Of a DNA stretch of 64,000 nt, positions 9,442 through 17,263 are shown piece after piece. This stretch comes from Maribellus sp. YY47. GTDB taxonomy: Bacteria > Bacteroidota > Bacteroidia > Bacteroidales > Prolixibacteraceae. Position numbers and translations under genes: made by a program. The stretch spans positions 1 to 64,000 of the forward strand of contig NZ_JALGYW010000026.1 of assembly GCF_023111095.1 (NCBI RefSeq), given 5' to 3'. The notes below the pieces were generated by a model that was not told where the DNA came from, searched no databases, and worked only from the letters and a program-made list of their open reading frames with translations. Position 1 is the stretch's first letter. Every line of letters starts with the position of its first letter.

Positions 9442-9613
9442 AGGAAACCCACTGTTAAAAAGCGTGAATTTTTCTTAACAAATACTATACATTCGCTCGT
9501 GGAATTTGATTTTGTTGAATATGATTAAGATGTAATCGGTTGATTTTTTGCCATTTAAACCAGTTAAAAATTATTTAACAAAAACAAGTAGTTACAAACT
9601 AATAAAATTAAAA

Positions 9614-12600
9614 ATGAGGATTATTCGTAAAAACCTTAAAGTTGTCTTGTTTTTGGTTGCCATGCTGGGCTTTAGCTTTAGTTATGCGCAGGTAAAAACA
9701 ATAACAGGTAAAGTTACCGACGCTGGTAGCGGCGAACCTTTACCTGGTGTTACCATTGTGGTAAAAGGCACTACTAACGGTACCATTACCAATTTTGACG
9801 GAGACTACTCGATTAAAGTAGACATGGACCAAATACTACAGTTCTCTTTTGTAGGCTACCTTAAACAGGAAATTACTGTCGGCAATCAAAATGTTCTCAA
9901 TGTACAATTGAAAACGGATACTGAACAGTTAGAAGAAGTAGTAGTGGTAGGTTATGGTATTCAGAAAAAGCGTGAGATTGTTGGTTCTATCGCCAAGGTA
10001 GAAAGTGAAGATATCGGAAACAAACTTACCTCGTCGTTCGAAGGCGTTTTGGCCGGACAGGCATCGGGGGTAAGCGTAACAACCGGTAGCGGTATGGCGG
10101 GTTCAAGTGCCATTGTAAGGGTAAGAGGTGTTGCCTCGATTAACTCGGCCGGCGATCCGCTTTATGTTGTTGACGGAATTCCGATTACCAACGATATTTT
10201 TGGTTTGGGAGGAAGAACCGGCGGTATGAATGTTAACCCGCTTTCTTCGATCAATGCCAACGACATTGAATCTATTGAAGTACTGAAAGATGCCTCGGCA
10301 ACCGGGATTTATGGTTCGCGCGGAGCCAACGGTGTTATACTTATTACCACTAAAAAAGCAAAGGGTAACGAAGTAAAAGTGGAGTTCAGTACCAAGCAAA
10401 GTATTAGCAATCCGACCAAGAAAGTTAATATGACCAATTCGGCTGAATGGTTGCAACTGTATAAAGAAGCCTGGGAAAACGATGGAAACACGGGCATTCC
10501 GACTGGACTTCCGGGTGGATTAACCTGGCAACAAGCTCAAAATACAGATACCGACTGGTGGGACCAGGTAACACGAACCGGCCACAAACAGGATTACAAC
10601 CTGAATGCTAACTTTGGACTCGCCAAAAACCTGATTGCCAGAATCAACTGGGGAGTTACACAGGACAATACCTATTTGGTAGACAACGATTTGGAGCGTA
10701 TCAACCTTGGATTGAATCTTCAATATATCCCATCATCCAAATTCAGTTCCTCATTCTCATCAACTTCAGCTCAAACATCCACCAGTCTTCCGGGCAATCC
10801 CTGGGACGGAGGTTTAGGTGCAGCCATGGGATACGCGTTGCCGATTTATCCTATTTATAATTCAGACGGTACTTTTTTCCGGGGAGGCGGAAACTCAGGA
10901 AACCCGGTAATGATGAACAAACTAAGAGACGATTCAAACGATGAGACGCGATTGATCAATGCCCTCACTTTTAATTATTCGCCCACCGAAAAAGTTTCGT
11001 TCAATTTTAGTGGAGCACTCGATTACATGAACTTCAACAACGATGGTACTGAAAGCGGTCAACTGCGAAGTTCAGGCTATGATTATCGTTGGGAAAACAA
11101 CCGCAAAGTATACAACTGGAATTACAGCATTGTAGCCAATTACGACTTTCAGTTAGCGAATACCGATCACGACCTGAAAGCAATGCTTGGGCACGAACTG
11201 CAGGAATCGCTAACCACCGGTACTAACTACAACTGGGATTACAGCCGCGATGAAGTAAAGTCTACTGAACCCCTGAGAGACGAACACTGGCGTTTTATCA
11301 GTTTCTTCGGAAGAATGAACTACATGTATAAAAGTCGTTACATTGCCCAGGCAACGTTACGAACCGACGGTTCATCACGTTTCGGAAAGAACAACAAATA
11401 CGGATACTTCCCCACTGTGGCTTTGGGCTGGATTGTTTCGGAAGAAAATTTTCTAAAAAACAGCAGTGTCATTTCATTCCTGAAACTAAAAGCCAGTTAC
11501 GGGATAACCGGAAACTCCAATATTCCCAACTACGAACACATTGGAACCTACCGGATTTCAACCAACGAAAATGAAAAATACAATGAATTACCGATTCGTT
11601 ATCCGGAAAAATTTGCCAATCCTGACTTAAAGTGGGAAACCACCAACAGCTATGACCTGGGTATTGATGCGCGTTTCTTTGATGGAAGAATATCAACTGA
11701 AGCAGCTTATTACTTTAAAGAATCAAAAGATGTGTTTGTGAACCTGGCCATTACGGCTACATCGGGCTACGGAAGTCAGTGGCAAAACCTGGCCACCATC
11801 GAAAACGAAGGCCTGGAGTTTAGCATTACCACTCAAAACCTTGTTGGAGAATTTGAGTGGGAAACCCAGTTCAACATCACCACTTTACGAAACGAAGTTA
11901 CTGACCTCGGAGGTTTAACAACCGAAGAAATTGGCGGTGGAACAAACGACACCCGTATTTTGAAAGGCTATCCCGTTGGAACCAACCGTCTGGTTCGGGT
12001 TTCAAGAATAGACCCTGCTGACGGGCGACCGGTTTACCTCGACAAAGACGGCAACGAAACCAAAACCTACAAATTTGAAGGCGGAGAAGGATTTGCTGTA
12101 GCAGCCGGCAAAGTTATTCCCGATTTCACAGGAGGTTTCACCAATACTTTCAGGTACAAAAACCTTTCTTTAAGCGCTTTATTTACCTTTAGTGTTGGCG
12201 CCCAAATCTACGATTCATCGGCGAAACGTCAGATGGGGTTAGCATCAGACTGGAATTTCAGAACCGATATATTCGACCACTGGAGAGAGCCCGGCGACAT
12301 TGCCAAATACCCAAGAATGTCGCGTGAGGGTGCTACCTACGGAAAAGACGGAGAACAGTGGTTCAACTCCACCATGTGGTTGTTCGATGGCGACTATTTG
12401 CGCCTGAAAAACCTGACACTCTCATACAGCATTCCGCCCAAGGCCTTAAATAAGTTCGGCATTTCCGGAACCAAGCTTTTTGTCACCGGAACCAACCTGC
12501 TGACTTTCACCAAGTACCCGGGTGCCGACCCGGAAGTAGCAAGGGACCATGATGATCCTCGTGACAGGAACATGAGTGCTAACGTAAGTTTCCTTACTCC

Positions 12601-12646
12601 TCCGCAAGAGAGGGTATATACCGTTGGTTTAAATGTCACATTTTAA
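9614..12646 (+). CDS. susC: SusC/RagA-family TonB-dependent receptor
   Basis: Outer-membrane importer of maltooligosaccharides working with the downstream SusD. Signal peptide MRIIRKNLKVVLFLVAML..SYAQ, then a carboxypeptidase-regulatory-like domain (ITGKVTDAGSGEPLPGVTIV), a TonB-box/linker region (EEVVVVGYGIQKK), a plug with the SusC hallmark LKDASATGIYGSRGANGVI, and a beta-barrel ending in GLNVTF. The frame is open from a TTG at 9548, but the ATG at 9614 is chosen because the signal peptide starts there and the earlier 22 residues are polar and implausible; this gives 1010 residues. First gene of the rightward operon. Confidence 0.95.
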   Translation: MRIIRKNLKVVLFLVAMLGFSFSYAQVKTITGKVTDAGSGEPLPGVTIVVKGTTNGTITNFDGDYSIKVDMDQILQFSFVGYLKQEITVGNQNVLNVQLKTDTEQLEEVVVVGYGIQKKREIVGSIAKVESEDIGNKLTSSFEGVLAGQASGVSVTTGSGMAGSSAIVRVRGVASINSAGDPLYVVDGIPITNDIFGLGGRTGGMNVNPLSSINANDIESIEVLKDASATGIYGSRGANGVILITTKKAKGNEVKVEFSTKQSISNPTKKVNMTNSAEWLQLYKEAWENDGNTGIPTGLPGGLTWQQAQNTDTDWWDQVTRTGHKQDYNLNANFGLAKNLIARINWGVTQDNTYLVDNDLERINLGLNLQYIPSSKFSSSFSSTSAQTSTSLPGNPWDGGLGAAMGYALPIYPIYNSDGTFFRGGGNSGNPVMMNKLRDDSNDETRLINALTFNYSPTEKVSFNFSGALDYMNFNNDGTESGQLRSSGYDYRWENNRKVYNWNYSIVANYDFQLANTDHDLKAMLGHELQESLTTGTNYNWDYSRDEVKSTEPLRDEHWRFISFFGRMNYMYKSRYIAQATLRTDGSSRFGKNNKYGYFPTVALGWIVSEENFLKNSSVISFLKLKASYGITGNSNIPNYEHIGTYRISTNENEKYNELPIRYPEKFANPDLKWETTNSYDLGIDARFFDGRISTEAAYYFKESKDVFVNLAITATSGYGSQWQNLATIENEGLEFSITTQNLVGEFEWETQFNITTLRNEVTDLGGLTTEEIGGGTNDTRILKGYPVGTNRLVRVSRIDPADGRPVYLDKDGNETKTYKFEGGEGFAVAAGKVIPDFTGGFTNTFRYKNLSLSALFTFSVGAQIYDSSAKRQMGLASDWNFRTDIFDHWREPGDIAKYPRMSREGATYGKDGEQWFNSTMWLFDGDYLRLKNLTLSYSIPPKALNKFGISGTKLFVTGTNLLTFTKYPGADPEVARDHDDPRDRNMSANVSFLTPPQERVYTVGLNVTF

Positions 12647-12658
12647 AACTCTTATCAA

Positions 12659-14044
12659 ATGAAAAAGAAATTTCTATATATACTGATGCTTACAGGGATC
12701 CTGTTTTCAGGTTGCGAAAGCATGCTTGAAATCAATCCGGAAGACGAAGGAGTAATCCTGGAATCGGATGCGTTAAATACGAAACAGGATTTAACCGAGC
12801 TACTTAATGCAGCTTACGATGTTGTTAATGGATTTTATGGTGGCCGGTTTCAACGCACCTCTGAATTATTAAGCGATAATGTTGTACTGCGTGATGGTAT
12901 TACCGATGAGATGGTTAACATTTACAAACGGTATACCACCGGTTATTTTACCGATAACGAAAGCTATGACCAGGCGTATATCTGTATTCTTCGTTCAAAC
13001 CTGGTGCTCGAAAACCTGGGCAATGTTTCCGGCCTGTCCGATACCGAAGCCACACAAATGGCTGCTGAAGCAAAATTTCTGAGAGGAATTGCTCATTTTG
13101 CAGTGGTGCGGCTTTTCGCACAGCCTTACGGGTATACTCCCAATAACGACCATTTGGGGATTGTTATCAAAACCAGTTCAAAAGTGGAGCTATTACCAAG
13201 AAACACGGTTGCCGAAGTTTACAACCAAATTATAACCGACTTAACTGATGCAGAGTCGGATCTGCCCGAAAGCAATTCGAATTTTGCCTATGCTACCACT
13301 TGGGCTGCAAAAGCTGCACTGGCACAGGTCTATTTTCAAATGCACGATTACGACAACGCTTTCAGTAAAGCCAACGATGTAATCAGCAATGGTCCGTTCA
13401 CCTTTATTACTGATCTTGATGAAGCTATGCCGGGTTCAACTGAAGACATCTTCAGACTGGTATCGAGCCAAACGACGGGAAAAACTGTAGGTGGCGATTT
13501 TGGAGTATTTCGTTGCGATGGCACCAATATTCCCAACATCAGGATTGCACCCGATGTGTACAAAAACATTGTTAAAGCTGGCGCAGGTGACGCGAGAGTA
13601 AATGCCTGGTATCAGGTATTTAATGCAGGTGCCGAAAACGAATACGTTGGCCTAACAAAATTCAATACCAACTATCCTACCGTACCTGTACTGCGACTGA
13701 CAGAGTTAAAACTTTTACGTGCCGAAGCCGGGATTTTAAAATCTTCTCCCGACAAAGCGACTGCTATTCAGGACGTCAATGACATCAGGGAAAGAGCCTA
13801 TGAAGGCGCTTCCAAAAACCTGCTGGAAACTGCAACCGACGAAGCGGTTTTAAATGCAGCACGTACCGAGCGCCGCCTGGAACTGATGGGAGAAGGTTAT
13901 CATTTGCACGATTTAAAACGACGCGGCGCCGATGGTGAAGATATCGTAGTCAGAGGCGTAGACTGGGATTACGTCGGACTGGTAATTCAATTTGCCGCCG
14001 CCGAGGCAAACGAAGTTTTTGTTCCGAATCCGGAACCTAATTAA
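12659..14044 (+). CDS. susD: SusD/RagB-family glycan-binding lipoprotein
   Basis: A 461-residue surface lipoprotein that caps the SusC barrel and captures glycan. The lipobox is ILFSGC with the anchored cysteine at residue 19, followed by acidic residues (ESMLEINPEDE) that favour surface export. TPR-like helices (AEAKFLRGIAHFAVVRLF, about 142-159) and the C-terminal pattern RTERRLELMGEGYHLHDLKR are typical of the family. It is 12 bp after susC and shorter than many SusDs. Alpha-glucan specificity follows from its neighbours, not from residues I can identify. Confidence 0.94.
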   Translation: MKKKFLYILMLTGILFSGCESMLEINPEDEGVILESDALNTKQDLTELLNAAYDVVNGFYGGRFQRTSELLSDNVVLRDGITDEMVNIYKRYTTGYFTDNESYDQAYICILRSNLVLENLGNVSGLSDTEATQMAAEAKFLRGIAHFAVVRLFAQPYGYTPNNDHLGIVIKTSSKVELLPRNTVAEVYNQIITDLTDAESDLPESNSNFAYATTWAAKAALAQVYFQMHDYDNAFSKANDVISNGPFTFITDLDEAMPGSTEDIFRLVSSQTTGKTVGGDFGVFRCDGTNIPNIRIAPDVYKNIVKAGAGDARVNAWYQVFNAGAENEYVGLTKFNTNYPTVPVLRLTELKLLRAEAGILKSSPDKATAIQDVNDIRERAYEGASKNLLETATDEAVLNAARTERRLELMGEGYHLHDLKRRGADGEDIVVRGVDWDYVGLVIQFAAAEANEVFVPNPEPN

Positions 14045-14102
14045 CCGTTCGCCCATAAAACTAAAGGAGATTTAAGCGAAAATAATCAAAAGAAAAAAAG
14101 AG

Positions 14103-14597
14103 ATGAAAAAGATATTTTCCATACTATTTGTCACACTGCTGTTTTTCTCGTGCCAACCCGATGAGATTCCTCCTATCGGGGAACCAACCGACTACATCCC
14201 GATGTTGACAGGCACCTGGAATCTGGACAAATTTGAACAAATTGATGCAGACGCCGAATCAAAAAGCTTTCCTGATTTTGCGACTGTGAAGGATCTGACC
14301 CATGTATTTGCCGGCCATCCCTATACCGATTTCTCGATTACATTTAATGCCGACGGTACATTTACTTCTGACGCGGGTTCATCGTATATGCAGATGCTGA
14401 GCAGCGGAAACTGGGATGTGGATGACACCGAATACCCTTCTGCCATTATCTTAAGCAGTGGTTCCGAAACTCAAACCATTGCGCTAAGCAGCCTTGCCGA
14501 TGTTATTCTGGGCAAAGTGGAGTTCAAGGAAGAACGCAAACAAGCCGACACCGGGAAGATCAAGATCAAATACGTTTATTCACTTTCTAAAAATTAG
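14103..14597 (+). CDS. Small lipocalin-like lipoprotein of the glucan operon
   Basis: A 164-residue lipoprotein with the cysteine at residue 17 (LLFFSC) followed by QPDE. The body has a lipocalin-like pattern: LTGTWNLDKFEQ, then ITFNADGTFTSD, then a SGNWDVDD strand. It resembles small Bacteroidota lipoproteins of the DUF5004 kind, though I cannot confirm the family. It lies between SusD and the SusE/F-like protein and is probably an accessory surface or periplasmic protein of the uptake complex. No enzymatic motif is seen. Confidence 0.75.
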   Translation: MKKIFSILFVTLLFFSCQPDEIPPIGEPTDYIPMLTGTWNLDKFEQIDADAESKSFPDFATVKDLTHVFAGHPYTDFSITFNADGTFTSDAGSSYMQMLSSGNWDVDDTEYPSAIILSSGSETQTIALSSLADVILGKVEFKEERKQADTGKIKIKYVYSLSKN

Positions 14598-14603
14598 TGA
14601 GTT

Positions 14604-15488
14604 ATGAGACAGATAATTATTTTATCCATAATGATATTCGGAACCTTTGTGTTGAAAGCACAGGATGCTTTGCCAAAATTTACGGTAACTCCTTCCGAAA
14701 TTGACGCGTTAACCGAGAATGTTGTCATTGAATTTGATGTAACAGGCACAGCTGTGGCGGGGCTGACTGACGTTTACATTTGGTCGTGGGCCCCAGGACT
14801 CAGTCCGTCAGAAATGCTTTTGTGCTATGATCAGGGAAGCCCTAGCTGGGGTAGTATTTCCCAAAATGCCAAACTGGATCCGGTGCCCGGCCAACCCAAT
14901 AAATTCAGATTAACCTTACCTAAAACGGTAACCCGTGCGGGTGTTGAAGTAACCTTTAACAACGTTGCCGAATTGTTTGGTGTAGGCGACACTCCGGGAA
15001 AGATTAAAGAATTTGGGTTCCTTCTTAGATCACAGGATGGGTCTAGCGAAGGCAAACAAACTCCCGGAGATATGAAAACCTCCATTACCTTATTGCCATT
15101 GGAATTCGAATCTTCCTACTTCAGAACGTTCCCGGCAAAAGTTTCCAGTAAAGATGTAATTACAGCTTATCTGAACCTTAGCTTAATTGAATCTTCTGAA
15201 GATCAGAAACTGGCCGTGGCAGACGAGATCACAGCAAAAGTTTCGCTTTTGGATGAAAACGGAACAGTACTGCTTACATCAGAGTCGATGGAAACAACCT
15301 TTACCAATGAAGAAGAATATGCTTTTTCGTTTCTCACAAATATGTTGGGAGAATTTCCGGAAGGCAGTTCGCTTGACGATGTTACCAAATGCCAGGTTGT
15401 TTTTTCAGGGAAAGTGTATAACCAGGATGGAACTTTCGAAACAGTCTCTTCAAAGGCTTTTGAATTTGATTTTCAGGATTACGAATAA
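14604..15488 (+). CDS. Secreted protein of the glucan operon, function unknown
   Basis: A 294-residue protein with a cleavable signal peptide (MRQIIILSIMIFGTFVLKAQ) and no lipobox. The segment DVYIWSWAPG (about 53-62) and the following strand-rich stretch resemble the N-terminal beta-sandwich of the amylase encoded three kilobases downstream (TADLYAHTGV there). The second half, from about residue 160, looks like another beta domain. It starts 6 bp after the previous gene and ends 15 bp before the next, so it belongs to the operon. A glycan-binding role is an inference from position only; I do not recognise an assigned family. Confidence 0.75.
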   Translation: MRQIIILSIMIFGTFVLKAQDALPKFTVTPSEIDALTENVVIEFDVTGTAVAGLTDVYIWSWAPGLSPSEMLLCYDQGSPSWGSISQNAKLDPVPGQPNKFRLTLPKTVTRAGVEVTFNNVAELFGVGDTPGKIKEFGFLLRSQDGSSEGKQTPGDMKTSITLLPLEFESSYFRTFPAKVSSKDVITAYLNLSLIESSEDQKLAVADEITAKVSLLDENGTVLLTSESMETTFTNEEEYAFSFLTNMLGEFPEGSSLDDVTKCQVVFSGKVYNQDGTFETVSSKAFEFDFQDYE

Positions 15489-15503
15489 CTTAGTTTAATT
15501 ACG

Positions 15504-17174
15504 ATGAAGAAAATTATCAATTATATAGGTTTTATTGCCTTAATCGCCATGCTTTCGTCGTGCATGGAAGAAGTTGGCGATTTTACGGTAAACGGTGAAG
15601 CTATTACCGGATTCGAACTTCAGGGCCCGGATAATAACGACACGATAAAGATTAACACGCTGGCACTCACCGAAACTTACGTTTTTGAATGGGCAGCAGC
15701 AGAATCAGGACTCGAGAGCCCGATTGTCTACACGATTTTGTTCGATGCAGCCGACGGAGATTTTTCCAATCCTATATGGACGAAACTTTCCGATAATTCG
15801 GGTGCCGATGCCAAAGCCACCCTTACTTTCGACGAGTTAAAGCAAATACATGCAGCAGCCGGTGGTTCAGGGGTAGCTTCTCTCAAATGGAATGTAAAAG
15901 CAGAAAACGGCTCACCCAACGTAAAAATGGGTCAGGTTGCCAACAACTTAAAAATAGCTTTAAGTTCTGACGGTGTCAGTAATTTTGAGCTGGTAAGTCC
16001 TCTGGATAAAAGTATTTTGAAAATCGATGGCAGCAAGGAGACCGATCCGGTTGTTTTTGATTGGAACGATGCTACTTCAGGTTCGGGAACTGTAACTTAC
16101 AAGTTATACATCGATGCAATAGACGGCGATTTCTCGGATCCACTCCTGACATTGGATGCCGATGACAACGGAACTGCCAGTCAAATTTCCAAAACAAACG
16201 GAGAATGGAATACGCTGTTGGAACAAAACGGCATTAAAGAAGGCTCGTTTATCTGGACAGTAAAAGCTATAAGTACCGATTTGGAATGGACCGACAACGT
16301 TTTCGAAGTTTATTTTGAATTCGTCAACTGGAACCGCCCGATATACGTGGTTGGAGACTACAACGGATGGGATAACAGCGATAATGCCAAATACATTATT
16401 TCTACTCCTACCAGCAACCGAACAGCCGAAGGATATATATATCTGAAACAGGGTGGAATTAAACTGGCTACTGACCACAGCTGGGATAATGCTCATACTT
16501 TCGGAGATGATGGTAGTGGCAATCTGACAAATCCGGGCAACAATATTTCAGTTCCTGCAGATGGGTACTACCTTGTAAGAGCCAATCTTAGCGAAATGAC
16601 CTATTCGCTAACGGAAACTGTCTGGGGAGTTATCGGAGATGCCACAGCCGGAGGCTGGGGGAATCAAACAGATATGACTTATGACGCAGTTAGCCAGACG
16701 TTCCGATTGGGTATACATTTAACTTCAGGAGGTGCATTCAAATTCAGAGGAACATCTGATTGGGGAATCAACTACGGTAGTACTGCTGAAGATGGAACAT
16801 CTCTGGATGCGGGAGGTAAAAATATTCCGGTGGAAATGGAAGACGATTATGCTATAACGCTTGATTTAAGTACACCAAATGAATATACCTACAGTGCGCA
16901 CAGATGGGGTGTGGTTGGTGGTGCTACTCCTGATCCAACCTGGACGAATGATTTCAATATGACCTGGGATGCCGCTAATGAAGTATTCACCATCACAATA
17001 GATCTCAATCCAGGTGAATTTAAATTCAGGGCAGATGATGCCTGGAGTGTTAATTTTGGAGGTGACCTTAATGCTCTTACGCAGGACGGCTCCAACCTTT
17101 CAGTTGCAGAAGCTGGAAATTATACCCTCACGCTTGATCCGTGGAATAAAAAAGCAACAGTTACAAAAAACTAA
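15504..17174 (+). CDS. SusE/SusF-like starch-binding surface lipoprotein
   Basis: A 556-residue lipoprotein, anchored at Cys20 (AMLSSC) with MEE directly after it, an acidic surface-export-like signal. Two SusE-type Ig-like domains are visible (about 30-150 and 155-280), each with the repeated pattern YxxxxDAxDGDFSxP. Three starch-binding modules follow, at about 285-375 (IYVVGDYNGWD), 376-460 (WGVIGDATAGGW) and 461-556 (WGVVGGATPDPTW). The last two are close internal duplicates. SusE and SusF bind starch at the cell surface without hydrolysing it; this single protein seems to combine both. It is followed by a hairpin before the amylase gene. Confidence 0.88.
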   Translation: MKKIINYIGFIALIAMLSSCMEEVGDFTVNGEAITGFELQGPDNNDTIKINTLALTETYVFEWAAAESGLESPIVYTILFDAADGDFSNPIWTKLSDNSGADAKATLTFDELKQIHAAAGGSGVASLKWNVKAENGSPNVKMGQVANNLKIALSSDGVSNFELVSPLDKSILKIDGSKETDPVVFDWNDATSGSGTVTYKLYIDAIDGDFSDPLLTLDADDNGTASQISKTNGEWNTLLEQNGIKEGSFIWTVKAISTDLEWTDNVFEVYFEFVNWNRPIYVVGDYNGWDNSDNAKYIISTPTSNRTAEGYIYLKQGGIKLATDHSWDNAHTFGDDGSGNLTNPGNNISVPADGYYLVRANLSEMTYSLTETVWGVIGDATAGGWGNQTDMTYDAVSQTFRLGIHLTSGGAFKFRGTSDWGINYGSTAEDGTSLDAGGKNIPVEMEDDYAITLDLSTPNEYTYSAHRWGVVGGATPDPTWTNDFNMTWDAANEVFTITIDLNPGEFKFRADDAWSVNFGGDLNALTQDGSNLSVAEAGNYTLTLDPWNKKATVTKN

Positions 17175-17192
17175 TTCTCTAATAACATTATC

Positions 17193-17226
17193 AGAAACCT
17201 CTTCATTTGAAGGGGTTTCTGTTTTC
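17193..17226 (+). terminator. Intra-operon hairpin, possible partial terminator
   Basis: AGAAACCTCTTC (17193-17204) pairs with GAAGGGGTTTCT (17209-17220) over an ATTT loop, with one G-T wobble, then GTTTTC. The weak U-tract suggests partial termination or mRNA stabilisation between the binding proteins and the amylase. Confidence 0.55.
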
Positions 17227-17263
17227 ATAAACAGAAACTTTTTTCAAAGAAAAATTCAAAGCC

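Noticed and set aside
9548-9613. N-terminal extension of SusC from a TTG codon
   Set aside because: The extra 22 residues are polar and precede a perfectly good signal peptide starting at the ATG at 9614.
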